In this document: positions 31,651 through 41,502 of the stretch, in pieces | Position numbering within the stretch: position 1 is the stretch's first letter | Layout of the letters: the number at the start of each line of letters is the position of its first letter | Source of the DNA: an uncultured Clostridia bacterium | Lineage (GTDB): Bacteria; Bacillota; Clostridia; Oscillospirales; Acutalibacteraceae | Direction: 5' to 3' | Length of the DNA: 64,000 nucleotides | NCBI GenBank assembly: GCA_947627345.1 | Contig: CANQVS010000011.1 | Span: 1 to 64,000, forward strand | The notes under the pieces: model-generated | Database searches by the model: none | What the model was told of the DNA's origin: nothing | What the model saw: only the letters and a program-made list of their open reading frames with translations | Program-made: the position numbers and the translations under genes

Positions 31651-32385
31651 TCAATCCATTTCCCAGTTATGCCATACGTTCTGAATATCATCGTTATCCT
31701 CGAACATATCAAGCATTTTTTGCATAGACATTTTTTGCTCGTCATTATCGAGCTTGGTGTAGTTGTTGGGAACCATTTCGACTTCCGCGGAAACAAAGTT
31801 GTAGCCAAGCTTTGTTAACTCATCTCTGACGACTCCGAAATCGGAAGGCTCCGTGTAAATTGTAAATATATCGTCGTCAGCCTCAAAGTCGGACGCGCCC
31901 GATTCCAAAGCGTCCTCCATAACCTTATCTTCGTCAGCATCAAGATCTTCGCGCTCGATAACAAGCACACCCTTTTTTTCAAACATAAAGGTTACGCAAC
32001 CCTGAGTTCCCATATTTCCGCCGAATTTATCAAAGTAATGCCTTACTTCTCCTGCCGTCCTGTTTCTGTTATCGGTGAGTGCCTCGACAATTACCGCAAT
32101 ACCGTTAGGACCGTATCCCTCGTATGTAACGGATTCGTAGTTTGCAGAATCGCTGTCGCCTGCCGCCTTTTTAATGATACGGTCTATATTATCGTTAGGT
32201 ACGTTGCTCGCCTTTGCCTTTGCAATAACATCTCGCAGTTTTGAGTTAACGGAAGGGTCTGCGCTTCCGCCCTCTTTAACGGCAACAATAAGTTCGCGTC
32301 CGATTTTAGTGAATATTTTAGCTCTCGCCGCGTCATTTTTACCTTTTTTCTGTTTAATTGTACTCCATTTATTATGTCCTGACAT
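31651..32385 (-). CDS. yebC: YebC/PmpR family protein
   Basis: 244 residues with the invariant start MSGHNKWSTIKQKKGKNDAARAKIF in outline (SGHNKW and KKGKND visible) and the middle YEGYGPNGIAVIVEALTDNRNRT. Known as a transcriptional regulator (PmpR) and, in recent work, as a factor relieving ribosome stalling at proline stretches. Full length, single gene, AAAGGAATG ribosome binding region, own terminator. Confidence 0.96.
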   Translation of the reverse strand: MSGHNKWSTIKQKKGKNDAARAKIFTKIGRELIVAVKEGGSADPSVNSKLRDVIAKAKASNVPNDNIDRIIKKAAGDSDSANYESVTYEGYGPNGIAVIVEALTDNRNRTAGEVRHYFDKFGGNMGTQGCVTFMFEKKGVLVIEREDLDADEDKVMEDALESGASDFEADDDIFTIYTEPSDFGVVRDELTKLGYNFVSAEVEMVPNNYTKLDNDEQKMSMQKMLDMFEDNDDIQNVWHNWEMD

Positions 32386-32557
32386 AAAATCATTCCTTTT
32401 ACCTTTAATCTCTTAATATTATATACGATTAGCTTTATAAAATCAAGTTTTTCTATTATTTGAACAAAAGGTTACAAAATAGTTACAAAACTATTGAGTT
32501 TATAGATTTTAAGTGATAAAATAGCCTTAAATAAAAATACAGGAAAGGAAGGATTTA

Positions 32558-33436
32558 ATGATAAAATCAATGACAGGCTTCGGAAGATTTGAGGACCAGG
32601 TTAACGGACGTAATATAAGCCTTGAAATAAAAAGTGTAAATCACCGCTATCTCGAATTTTCCTGCCGAACAACGAGAGGATACAGTTTTCTTGAAGAAAA
32701 ACTGAAGTCTTATATAAGTTCAAAAATATCCCGCGGTAAGGTTGATATGTTTATTTCTATCACCGAACCCGAAGATACGCCCACCGAAGTTTTGGTAAAT
32801 TATAACCTTGCTGAGGGTTATCTCAACGCATTAAAAGAGCTTGAAGAAAAATACGGAATTGTTAATAACGCGACTACCGTTGATGTGGGACGTTATCCCG
32901 ATGTTTTAACTGTACACAAAGCTCCTGAAAATGAGGAAACGGTATGGTCTGACGTTAAGGTGGCAGTGGATAAAGCTTTAGAGGATTTTACCGCTATGCG
33001 TGAGGCAGAAGGCGAGAGGCTTAAAGCCGATGTTTTAGGACGTGCCGAAACGATTATTGGAATTGTAAACGAAATTGAAAAACGCTCACCCGAAACTGTC
33101 AGCGAGTATCAGTCGCGTCTAAAAGAAAAAATAGAGGAGCTTTTACAGTCTAAGGAATACGATGAGCAGAGAGTAATCACCGAGGTTGCTGTTTTTGCAG
33201 ATAAGGTGGCGGTAGATGAGGAAACCGTGCGTTTAAGAAGTCATTTTGACCAGCTTAATATTTATTTGAATGAGGATAAACCTGTTGGCAGAAGTATTGA
33301 TTTCTTAATTCAGGAAATGAATCGAGAAGCAAACACAATAGGCTCAAAGGTTAAGGACGCAACTATCGCGCAAATGGTAGTGAAAATAAAAAATGAAATA
33401 GAAAAAATAAGAGAGCAAATCCAGAATATCGAATAG
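32558..33436 (+). CDS. yicC: YicC family endoribonuclease-like protein
   Basis: 292 residues, N-terminal MIKSMTGFGR and ISLEIKSVNHRYLE, C-terminal LDFLIQEMNREANTIGSK (here IDFLIQEMNREANTIGSK), both diagnostic. YicC of E. coli acts in sRNA (RyhB) turnover. It is first of a long plus-strand run, followed by remA and gmk, the conserved Firmicutes order. Confidence 0.95.
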   Translation: MIKSMTGFGRFEDQVNGRNISLEIKSVNHRYLEFSCRTTRGYSFLEEKLKSYISSKISRGKVDMFISITEPEDTPTEVLVNYNLAEGYLNALKELEEKYGIVNNATTVDVGRYPDVLTVHKAPENEETVWSDVKVAVDKALEDFTAMREAEGERLKADVLGRAETIIGIVNEIEKRSPETVSEYQSRLKEKIEELLQSKEYDEQRVITEVAVFADKVAVDEETVRLRSHFDQLNIYLNEDKPVGRSIDFLIQEMNREANTIGSKVKDATIAQMVVKIKNEIEKIREQIQNIE

Positions 33437-33445
33437 GGTGAGAGT

Positions 33446-33682
33446 ATGAAGTTTATAAATGTTGGTTACGGAAATATGGTTTCTTCCTCTAAAATTGTTG
33501 CTGTCGTATCTCCCGATTCGGCTCCTGTAAAGAGGATTATTCAGGAGGCTAAAGCTAAGGGTCTGGCTGTTGACGCAACCTGTGGCAGAAAGTGTAAGGC
33601 GGTTATTGTAACTGACAGCGACCACATTGTTCTTTCCGCGTTGTCCCCCGAGTCTATCGGAAACCGAAGCGAGGAGGAATAA
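33446..33682 (+). CDS. remA: RemA/DUF370 biofilm-matrix regulator
   Basis: 78 residues starting [20 protein letters not shown], the signature of RemA, a DNA-binding ring-forming activator of matrix and osmoprotection genes in Bacillus. The basic residues PVKRI and GRKCKAVIV are as in the family. The order yicC-remA-gmk-rpoZ-priA is conserved across Clostridia. Confidence 0.94.
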   Translation: MKFINVGYGNMVSSSKIVAVVSPDSAPVKRIIQEAKAKGLAVDATCGRKCKAVIVTDSDHIVLSALSPESIGNRSEEE

Positions 33683-33683
33683 T

Positions 33684-34247
33684 ATGAGAGAAGGCAGGCT
33701 TGTTGTCTATACAGGTTGCTCGGGAGTGGGCAAGGGTACTATAATGAAAAAGCTTTTGGAAAAAGACGAGCGAATAAAGCTTTCCGTATCCTGTACCACA
33801 AGAGCACCGCGTCCCGGAGAAATAGAAGGAGTTCACTATTATTTTATAACTAAAGACGATTTTAATAAAATCGTTGAACAGGACGGATTCCTTGAATACG
33901 CTTCATTTTGCGATAATTTATACGGGACTCCCGAAAAAGCGGTTGATGAAATGCTTAAAAGGGGCTGTTATGTGTTCCTTGAAATTGAAGTCTTAGGCGG
34001 AATGCAGGTTATGAAAAAACGTCCCGACTGCGTAAGCATTTTTATAACGCCTCCTTCGATTGAGGAGCTTGAACATCGTTTAAGAGGCAGGGGTACAGAG
34101 GACGAGGAAACTATAAAAAAACGTATGTACAGAGCGCTGGAGGAATTGGAATACGAAAAATATTACAAGTATTCCGTACTTAACGACGATGTTGACCGCG
34201 CTGTAGAGAAAATACTTGAAATTCTTAAAAAGGAATCGTTAAATTAA
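33684..34247 (+). CDS. gmk: Guanylate kinase
   Basis: 187 residues; phosphorylates GMP to GDP with ATP. P-loop GCSGVGKGTIMKK, then the GMP-binding SVSCTTRAPRPGEIEGVHY. The start at 33684 follows GAGGAGGAATA immediately after the remA stop; the longer in-frame extension is rejected. Full length. Confidence 0.97.
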   Translation: MREGRLVVYTGCSGVGKGTIMKKLLEKDERIKLSVSCTTRAPRPGEIEGVHYYFITKDDFNKIVEQDGFLEYASFCDNLYGTPEKAVDEMLKRGCYVFLEIEVLGGMQVMKKRPDCVSIFITPPSIEELEHRLRGRGTEDEETIKKRMYRALEELEYEKYYKYSVLNDDVDRAVEKILEILKKESLN

Positions 34248-34271
34248 CACACTTATAAAGGAGAAATTAAT

Positions 34272-34475
34272 ATGAAAAAAGTAAATGTTGATGAATTGTT
34301 TGAGGGAAAGGCAAGCCGTTACGCGCTTGTTATAGGCGTTGCAAAGAGAGCGCGCCAGATTACTCAAGATTTTGAGGACCAGGAAGTTGTAACTGACGAT
34401 AAGGCAGTAATGCTCGCAATTGACGAGATTAAAAACCATAAAATAAATATTATGCAACCCGAAAATGAAGACTGA
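34272..34475 (+). CDS. rpoZ: RNA polymerase omega subunit
   Basis: 67 residues with the omega signature RYALVIGVAKRARQITQ and the later KAVMLAIDEI. It helps assemble beta-prime. AAAGGAGAAA ribosome binding site. The end overlaps the priA start by 11 bases. Confidence 0.95.
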   Translation: MKKVNVDELFEGKASRYALVIGVAKRARQITQDFEDQEVVTDDKAVMLAIDEIKNHKINIMQPENED

Positions 34476-36897
34476 TTATATCGCATCTGTTGCGGTAGAA
34501 AATACAACGTATTCTTTTGATAAAATTTTCGACTATTATGTAGGCGATAATTTATTATCTCAAATTACGGTCGGAAAGCGTGTTATAGTTCCGTTCGGAA
34601 GCGGTAACAGCAGGCGTCAGGCTATGATTATGGATATTAAAAATGGAAATAAGGATAACCTTAAACCAGTGCTTTCCGTACTTGACAGCGAGCCGGTTCT
34701 CACAGAAGAAATGATTAAGCTTGCATACTTTATGCACGACAGGTATTTTTGCACTTATTATGACGCTTTAAAGGCTATGCTCCCCGCGGGAATAAACTAT
34801 AATATTTCCACTATGTATTCGGCAGTAAAGGAAATGGAAACAGACGGATTGGCTTTTGATGAAAAGCAGGTTTATGACTATCTTATTTCTCACAAAAAGC
34901 CTGTAAAAAGGGAAGACCTTTCAAATTCTCTCGGCTTAAACTCGGAAATTTTTGATAATCTTGTTGAAAAAGGTTTTTTAAGAAAAACCGATGAGGCGTT
35001 CCGTAAGGTCGGCGACGCTGTAATGAGAATGGCGGCAATTAACGAAGATGCCGATATTTCTTCCATTAAGTTAAGTCCTAAGCAGGAAAAAGTCCTTGAA
35101 ATCTTGCAGAGAAACGGTTCGGCTTCAGTCAAGGAACTATGCTACTATGCTGGAGTTACGAGTGTTGTTGTCGATAATTTAGTAAAGAAAAATCTTGCGT
35201 TTTACTACGACGAAGAAGTTTTCAGAAACAGCGAAAAAAATTATATAGAAGAAAATAAAGAAATAATTTTAACAAAGGAACAGAATCAGGCATATAAAAG
35301 TCTGCTTTCAGAGTATAACGATACCAAACCGCACGTCAGCCTCCTTTTCGGAATAACAGGTTCAGGAAAAACATCAATTTTTTTAAGGCTGATTGAAAAT
35401 GCCGTGGAAGACGGAAAAGATGTAATCGTTATGGTTCCCGAAATTTCTCTCACACCTCAGTTTATAAGCATTTTTAAATCGAAATTCGGCGACATTGTAA
35501 CCGTATTTCACAGCGGTCTGTCGCTCGGGGAAAGACTTGATGAATATAAACGTGTGCTTAGAGGAATAGCTAAAATTGCAATAGGGACAAGAAGCGCGTC
35601 ATTTGCTCCTTTTAAAAACCTCGGCTTAATAATTATGGACGAGGAACAGGAGCATACTTATAAATCAGAATTGACCCCGCGTTACCACGCGCGTGAAATT
35701 GCAAAATTCAGGGCAAAAGAAAATAATGCGCTTTTGCTTTTGTCATCTGCCACACCTGATGTCGAAAGCTATTACAATGCGGTTTTGGGAAGATATTCCT
35801 TATACAAGCTGACTAAACGCTACGGAAACGCTATGCTCCCGAACGTTAAAATCATTGATATGAATGAGGAAATTACAGACGGTATTTCAACGGGATTTTC
35901 AAGAGAGTTATTAATCCTGCTTGAAGAAAATCTCAATAAAGGTAACCAGAGTATTTTGCTCTTGAACAGACGCGGACACAATACATTTGCCATTTGTTCA
36001 AACTGCCGTGAAACAATTACCTGTCCCAACTGCTCAATTTCTCTTACTTATCACAGTAAAAATCATAGGCTTATGTGCCACTACTGCGGATATTCGGTAG
36101 ATTATCTCAGCGAATGTCCCATATGTCATAATAATTCTTTACGTTTTGGCGGAATAGGTACACAGAAAATTGAACAGCAGTTGGCTGAATTTCTCCCTGA
36201 TGCGAGAATTTTGCGTCTTGACGCTGATACGACGATGCGCAAATCCTCCCACGAAAAATATCTAAGTGCTTTTTCAAACGGAGATTATGATATTTTAATC
36301 GGTACACAGATGGTTGCTAAAGGGCTTGATTTTCCAAAGGTTACATTGGTTGGCGTAATAAATCCCGATTCAATGCTTTATGCTGACGATTACCGAAGCT
36401 TTGAAAGGACCTTTTCTCTTCTGACGCAGGTTGTCGGAAGAAGCGGACGCGGAGATAGAAGGGGCGTGGCTGTTATTCAGACATTTACTCCCGAGAATAA
36501 AATAATTTCTTTATCGGCGCAGCAGGATTACGAAAAATTTTTTAATAGTGAGATAACTATCAGAAAGGCTATGCTTTATCCGCCTTTTGCCGATATTTGT
36601 ATGATTGGTTTTGTATCTGACAGCCATACGCAGGCAATAAAATCATCTCGTGATTTTTTAAATCGTTTTGTAAACAGAGCTAAATCAGATTATAAGGATT
36701 TACCGCTTAGAATACTCGGACCTTCACCTGCGCGTATAGCGAAGATAAGCAATAAGTACCGATATAAAATTATTGTTAAATGCAGAAATGATAGAAGTTT
36801 CAGAAGTCTTTTGTCTAAAACGATAATGGAATTTAATTCTATAAAAGAAAATAAACAAGTCACTGCATATGTAGATATGAACGCGTTGTCGTTTTGA
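34465..36897 (+). CDS. priA: Primosomal protein N' (replication-restart helicase PriA)
   Basis: 810 residues. An N-terminal 3'-end-binding and winged-helix region (1-260) precedes the helicase core: Walker A GITGSGKTSIF, motif II IMDEEQEHTYKSE, and C-terminal motifs LIGTQMVAKGLDFPKV and QVVGRSGRGDRRG. The zinc-binding insert has the cysteine pairs CSNCRETITCPNC and CHYCGY...CPICHNNSL. It restarts stalled forks. Full length. Confidence 0.97.
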   Translation: MKTDYIASVAVENTTYSFDKIFDYYVGDNLLSQITVGKRVIVPFGSGNSRRQAMIMDIKNGNKDNLKPVLSVLDSEPVLTEEMIKLAYFMHDRYFCTYYDALKAMLPAGINYNISTMYSAVKEMETDGLAFDEKQVYDYLISHKKPVKREDLSNSLGLNSEIFDNLVEKGFLRKTDEAFRKVGDAVMRMAAINEDADISSIKLSPKQEKVLEILQRNGSASVKELCYYAGVTSVVVDNLVKKNLAFYYDEEVFRNSEKNYIEENKEIILTKEQNQAYKSLLSEYNDTKPHVSLLFGITGSGKTSIFLRLIENAVEDGKDVIVMVPEISLTPQFISIFKSKFGDIVTVFHSGLSLGERLDEYKRVLRGIAKIAIGTRSASFAPFKNLGLIIMDEEQEHTYKSELTPRYHAREIAKFRAKENNALLLLSSATPDVESYYNAVLGRYSLYKLTKRYGNAMLPNVKIIDMNEEITDGISTGFSRELLILLEENLNKGNQSILLLNRRGHNTFAICSNCRETITCPNCSISLTYHSKNHRLMCHYCGYSVDYLSECPICHNNSLRFGGIGTQKIEQQLAEFLPDARILRLDADTTMRKSSHEKYLSAFSNGDYDILIGTQMVAKGLDFPKVTLVGVINPDSMLYADDYRSFERTFSLLTQVVGRSGRGDRRGVAVIQTFTPENKIISLSAQQDYEKFFNSEITIRKAMLYPPFADICMIGFVSDSHTQAIKSSRDFLNRFVNRAKSDYKDLPLRILGPSPARIAKISNKYRYKIIVKCRNDRSFRSLLSKTIMEFNSIKENKQVTAYVDMNALSF

Positions 36898-36962
36898 AAA
36901 TATAAGATATATAAAGATACAGATTTTAAAGATACAGATTTTAAAAAATAAGGATGGTAAAT

Positions 36963-37484
36963 ATGGCGCTAAGAGAAATTGTCACAGAAGGTGACGATAT
37001 ACTGACAAAAAAATGCAGAGAGGTCGTAAAGTTTGACGACCGTCTTTGGACCTTGATAGATGATATGACAGAAACCCTGCACAATTCGGGAGGAGTAGGA
37101 TTAGCCGCTCCACAGGTTGGTGTGCTTAGGCGTGTAGTAGTTATTGAAATTGACCCTGAACAGGGGGTTATTGAGCTTGTTAATCCTCAAATTATAGAAA
37201 AATCGGGTAAACAAGTAGGATTAGAGGGCTGTTTAAGTTTACCCGGGAAATGGGGAATAGCTTCTCGCCCTTACCGAGTAACCGTAAAGGCGCAGGACAG
37301 AAACGGAAAAGAATTTACAATATCTGGCGAAGCTCTTTTAGCAAGAGCGTTCTGCCACGAAATAGACCATCTCGACGGAATCCTTTATAACACAATAGTT
37401 GAGCGTATGCTCTTTCCTGATGAAGTCGAGAAATACAACAACGGAGAACTTGACTTTTCTGACGAATGTTATGTTGAGGAGTAA
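36963..37484 (+). CDS. def: Peptide deformylase
   Basis: 173 residues; removes the N-formyl group from nascent proteins. Motif 1 GVGLAAPQVGV, motif 2 EGCLSLPGK (metal cysteine) and motif 3 CHEIDHLDG. The ATG at 36963 has AAGGATGG eight bases upstream; the ATG three codons earlier touches AAGG directly and is less likely. The partner enzyme gene fmt follows after two bases. Confidence 0.96.
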   Translation: MALREIVTEGDDILTKKCREVVKFDDRLWTLIDDMTETLHNSGGVGLAAPQVGVLRRVVVIEIDPEQGVIELVNPQIIEKSGKQVGLEGCLSLPGKWGIASRPYRVTVKAQDRNGKEFTISGEALLARAFCHEIDHLDGILYNTIVERMLFPDEVEKYNNGELDFSDECYVEE

Positions 37485-37486
37485 AT

Positions 37487-38404
37487 ATGAATATTGTTTT
37501 TATGGGTACTCCCGATTTTGCGGTGCCTACGCTTGAAAAGCTTGTAAAAAGCAGTCATAAAATTTTTGCGGTTTATACACAGCCCGACAAACCTGTCGGA
37601 CGCAAACAGATTTTAACACCGCCTGATGTAAAGATTTGTGCGGAAAAGTATAATATTCCTGTTTGCCAACCCGACACGCTCCGTGATGAAAATGCTTTTA
37701 AAGAACTAAAAGCACTTAATCCCGATGTAATTGTAGTTGTAGCGTACGGAAAAATTCTTCCGAAAAATATCCTTGATATTCCCAAATACGGTTGCGTAAA
37801 TGTTCACGGCTCGCTTCTCCCAAAGTACCGCGGAGCCTCTCCGATTCAACATTCCGTATTAAACGGCGATAAGGTGACAGGTGTAACAACTATGTTTATG
37901 GGAGAAAAAATGGATACGGGTGATATTTTACTGACCGATAAAACCGAAATCGGTGAAAATGAAACTTCCGCCGAACTTTTTGAGCGTTTATCCCTGCTTG
38001 GGGCTGATTTGCTTTTAAAAACTCTTGATGGTCTGGAAAATTCTTCAATAACTCCGATTAAACAGGATGAAAGCAAGGCAACCTATACCGTTAAAATTAC
38101 AAAGTCGATGTGCCCTATAGACTGGACAAAGACAAATTTTGAAATTCATAATCAGGTGCGCGGACTTCAAACGTGGCCCGTCGCTTTTGCAAAGCTAAAC
38201 GGAAAGGATATAAAAATCCACTCAACCTTTTTGTGTGATAAAAGCGGAAACGCAGGAGAGGTAATCAGTTTAAATCCACTTACCGTAGCCTGCGGTTCGG
38301 GTTCGCTTATTATAAATGAACTTCAGCTTAACGGAAAAAAAAGAATGGACAGCAAATCGTTTTTGATGGGGCATACTATTAATGTTGGAGATAAATTTAG
38401 TTAA
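37487..38404 (+). CDS. fmt: Methionyl-tRNA formyltransferase
   Basis: 305 residues; formylates initiator Met-tRNA using 10-formyl-THF. MGTPDFAVPTLEKL at the start, catalytic Asn/His region VNVHGSLLPKYRGASPIQ, and a C-terminal OB-like domain from about 205. Functionally coupled to def just upstream. Confidence 0.97.
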   Translation: MNIVFMGTPDFAVPTLEKLVKSSHKIFAVYTQPDKPVGRKQILTPPDVKICAEKYNIPVCQPDTLRDENAFKELKALNPDVIVVVAYGKILPKNILDIPKYGCVNVHGSLLPKYRGASPIQHSVLNGDKVTGVTTMFMGEKMDTGDILLTDKTEIGENETSAELFERLSLLGADLLLKTLDGLENSSITPIKQDESKATYTVKITKSMCPIDWTKTNFEIHNQVRGLQTWPVAFAKLNGKDIKIHSTFLCDKSGNAGEVISLNPLTVACGSGSLIINELQLNGKKRMDSKSFLMGHTINVGDKFS

Positions 38405-38415
38405 GGGTGAATTTT

Positions 38416-39120
38416 ATGGGATATTTTAATTATCTTTATTATTATAACTGGAGTTATATTTTGTTTATGCTTCCCTGCATTATTTTGACAATAATTGTGC
38501 AGGTAAGAATGAACTCAACATTCAGAAAATACAGCAATATTCGCAATTCGCGCGGACTGACGGGGGAGCAGGCGGCACAGCGTGTTCTTATGCAAAACGG
38601 CGTAAGCGGAGTAACAATAGAACACGTTTCAGGGAATTTAACAGACCATTTTGATCCGAGGACAAATGTAATTCGTCTTTCGGATTCTGTATATAATTCT
38701 AATTCGATAGCGGCTGTAGGGGTTGCCTGCCACGAGGCGGGACACGCCGTACAGCACGCCGAAGGCTATATTCCAAATAAAATAAGAAGCGCAATTTTAC
38801 CTGTTGCCAATCTTGGAAGTAAGCTTAGTTGGATTTTAATTTTTATGGGACTTGTAACATCTTTTTTTCAACCGCTCCTTTATGTGGGAATTATTCTTTT
38901 TTCAGCCTCAGTACTATTTACTTTAGCTACGCTTCCCGTTGAGTTCAACGCGTCGTCAAGAGCGCTTAGCTGTATCAAAGAAACGGGAATGTTATCAGAG
39001 GGAGAGTACACGGGTGCAAAAAGAACGCTACAGGCGGCGGCTATGACCTATGTTGCTGCTGCGGCAACGGCTGTTCTCCAGCTTTTAAGATTGCTGTTGA
39101 TAGCAAACAGAAGAAATTGA
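38416..39120 (+). CDS. YugP-like zinc metallopeptidase, membrane-bound
   Basis: 234 residues. Membrane helices at about 10-30, 130-150, 155-180 and 205-230; the zincin motif CHEAGHAVQHAEG gives HExxH at about residue 110; NRSRGLTGEQAAQRVL-type region (NSRGLTGEQAAQRVL) precedes it. The YugP family is uncharacterised. I chose ATG 38416 (AAGGGTGAATTTT) over the GTG three codons earlier. It lies between fmt and rsmB, as often in Clostridia. Confidence 0.92.
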   Translation: MGYFNYLYYYNWSYILFMLPCIILTIIVQVRMNSTFRKYSNIRNSRGLTGEQAAQRVLMQNGVSGVTIEHVSGNLTDHFDPRTNVIRLSDSVYNSNSIAAVGVACHEAGHAVQHAEGYIPNKIRSAILPVANLGSKLSWILIFMGLVTSFFQPLLYVGIILFSASVLFTLATLPVEFNASSRALSCIKETGMLSEGEYTGAKRTLQAAAMTYVAAAATAVLQLLRLLLIANRRN

Positions 39121-39121
39121 T

Positions 39122-40453
39122 ATGAACATAAGAGATTTAGCGTTTAAGGTTTTGCTTTCGGTGGAGCGGGAAAACGCTTATTCCACCTTAATTTTAAATA
39201 ATTCCATTAAAGAAAATAAATTAAAAGGTATAGACGCCTCGTTTCTGTCTGCTCTTGTATATGGAACACTTGAAAGAAAATTAACGCTTGATTATATAAT
39301 AAGGCAATATTCTAAAATTCCTTTAAGGAAAATAGAACTTGAAACAAAGATTATACTCCGCCTTGGAATTTTACAGCTTTTGTTTATGGATAAAATTCCC
39401 GAGAGCGCGGCGGTAAATGAAAGCGTCAATCTCGCGAAAAAGCACAAGCTTCAGAAATCCTCGGGTTTTATAAACGGGATTTTGCGTAATATTACACGAG
39501 CCGAGATAAAATACACCTTTCCCGATAAATCCAAGGATTTTGTTTATCATCTGAGCATAAAGTACTCCTGCCCCCGTGAAATTGTTGAACTTTGGATTGA
39601 TTCTTACGGAAAGGAAAATACTGAGGAAATTTTAAAATCCACATTCGGACGAGCTAATCTTACGGCAAGAGTGAATACTCTTAAAATTTCTGCCGATAAA
39701 TTAATCGAGGAATTAAAAAGCGAAGGGGTGGAAGCGGAAAAATCTCCGCTTGACAGCAACGCTCTTGTACTTAAAAACACAGGCTCAATTGAACGCTTGA
39801 AAGCTTTCAAAGCGGGAAAGCTTTATATTCAGGATTTAGCGTCACAGCTTTGCGTAAAGGCTTTAAATCCCACGCGCGGGGATATTATGCTCGATATTTG
39901 CTCCGCTCCCGGCGGAAAAAGCTTTACTTCGGCGCAATATATGAATAACCGCGGAAAAATTTTTTCCTTTGATATTTACGAACATAAACTTAAATTAATT
40001 GAAAAAACAGCCCAACGTCTGGGCATAACCTGTATAATTACGGACATTCGTGACGCCGTGAACGATAATAGGGAAATTCCTTTAGCGGATAAGGTGCTTT
40101 GTGATGTTCCGTGTTCGGGATTGGGAATTATGAATCGCAAACCCGAAATTCGTTACAAGGAAGATATTTTAAACAGCGATTTACCCAAAATTCAGTATAA
40201 AATTCTTTGTAACAGCAGTAAATTTGTCGCTGTGGGCGGAACCTTGATTTATTCAACCTGCACTCTTAATCCTATGGAAAATAACAAAAACGCAGAGCGG
40301 TTCTTAGAGGAAAATCCTGATTTTGAGCCTCTAAAGCTTGAGTTAAACGCAAAACGTCTTATCGAGGAACCCGAAAATATGATTACACTTTTTCCTCATA
40401 TTAATAAAACCGACGGTTTTTTTGTTTCTGCGTTTCGGAGGGTAAAATTATGA
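39122..40453 (+). CDS. rsmB: 16S rRNA (cytosine-967-C5)-methyltransferase RsmB
   Basis: 443 residues: an N-terminal NusB-like helical domain (1-140) and a class I methyltransferase with DICSAPGGKSFTSA (SAM), CDVPCSGLGI (catalytic motif IV) and YSTCTLNPMENN (nucleophilic Cys). Overlaps rlmN by four bases (ATGA), suggesting translational coupling of two rRNA-modifying enzymes. Confidence 0.96.
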   Translation: MNIRDLAFKVLLSVERENAYSTLILNNSIKENKLKGIDASFLSALVYGTLERKLTLDYIIRQYSKIPLRKIELETKIILRLGILQLLFMDKIPESAAVNESVNLAKKHKLQKSSGFINGILRNITRAEIKYTFPDKSKDFVYHLSIKYSCPREIVELWIDSYGKENTEEILKSTFGRANLTARVNTLKISADKLIEELKSEGVEAEKSPLDSNALVLKNTGSIERLKAFKAGKLYIQDLASQLCVKALNPTRGDIMLDICSAPGGKSFTSAQYMNNRGKIFSFDIYEHKLKLIEKTAQRLGITCIITDIRDAVNDNREIPLADKVLCDVPCSGLGIMNRKPEIRYKEDILNSDLPKIQYKILCNSSKFVAVGGTLIYSTCTLNPMENNKNAERFLEENPDFEPLKLELNAKRLIEEPENMITLFPHINKTDGFFVSAFRRVKL

Positions 40454-41502
40454 TTGATATAAAATCCCTCTATTTTAGTGAACTTGAAAGCCTTATCGTA
40501 GAAAACGGTTTTCAGAGGTTTCGTGCGAAACAAGTTTTTAGTTGGCTTAATAAAGGAGTAAAAACCTTTTATGATATGAAAAATCTGCCGAAAAACCTGG
40601 TCGATTTTCTTGACGCAAGTTGTTACATTTCTGTTGCAAATATTGAAAAAAAACTCATATCACGCTATGATGAAACAGTAAAATATCTTTTTCGTCTTAA
40701 TGACGGAGAGTTTATAGAAACAGTCGTGATGAAATACCGCCACGGATATTCAATCTGCGTTTCAACTCAGGTCGGCTGTAAAATGGGATGCACTTTCTGC
40801 GCTACGGGGAAAAGCGGATTTTCAAGAAATCTGTCGGCCTCTGAAATTCTTGCGCAGATTGAAAGCGCAAGTCAGGATTTAAAAATCAGAATTAGCAATA
40901 TTGTTCTTATGGGAATGGGCGAACCGCTTGATAATTTTGATAATGTTGTTAGATTTTTAAAGCTTGTGAGCGCGGATGACGGACTTAATATCGGTATGCG
41001 TCATATCACGCTTTCGACTTGCGGAATTGTTCCGAAAATTTATGAACTTGCAAAATATAACTTCGCGCTCACTCTTTCGGTATCTCTCCACGCTCCCGAT
41101 AACGAAACACGAAATAAAACAATGCCCGTTAATAAACGCTATCCGATAGAACAGCTTATAAAAGCGTGCCGAGACTATTTTGATACGACAGGGCGCAGAG
41201 TAAGCTTTGAGTACGCTATGATTGACGGAGTTAATGATACTGACGAATGTGCAAAAAAGCTCTCATCTCTTTTAAAGGGAATGAATTGCCACGTTAACTT
41301 AATACCGGTAAACTCTGTTAAGGGTTCAGGCTATAAAAAAAGCCGTATTGAAAGGCAGAAGGCATTTATAAATATACTTAATAAAAACTCTGTAACAGCG
41401 ACCGTCAGACGAACTCTCGGGAGTGACATTAACGCTTCCTGCGGTCAGCTGAAACGAAATTATACTCAAGAAGGAGGAAAACAGCTTGGAAATATTCAGT
41501 AA
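40450..41502 (+). CDS. rlmN: Dual-specificity rRNA/tRNA adenine-C2 methyltransferase RlmN
   Basis: 350 residues; a radical-SAM enzyme that methylates A2503 of 23S rRNA and A37 of some tRNAs. The [4Fe-4S] motif is GCKMGCTFCATGKSGF (Cx3CxxC); GMGEPLDNFDNV and the C-terminal RRTLGSDINASCGQL with the second catalytic cysteine are present. Its end overlaps prpC by 17 bases. Confidence 0.97.
   Translation: MIDIKSLYFSELESLIVENGFQRFRAKQVFSWLNKGVKTFYDMKNLPKNLVDFLDASCYISVANIEKKLISRYDETVKYLFRLNDGEFIETVVMKYRHGYSICVSTQVGCKMGCTFCATGKSGFSRNLSASEILAQIESASQDLKIRISNIVLMGMGEPLDNFDNVVRFLKLVSADDGLNIGMRHITLSTCGIVPKIYELAKYNFALTLSVSLHAPDNETRNKTMPVNKRYPIEQLIKACRDYFDTTGRRVSFEYAMIDGVNDTDECAKKLSSLLKGMNCHVNLIPVNSVKGSGYKKSRIERQKAFINILNKNSVTATVRRTLGSDINASCGQLKRNYTQEGGKQLGNIQ

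Noticed and set aside
33627..33683. N-terminal extension of guanylate kinase
   Set aside because: The extension overlaps remA, lacks a ribosome binding site, and the family start MREGRLVVYTG follows GAGGAGG.
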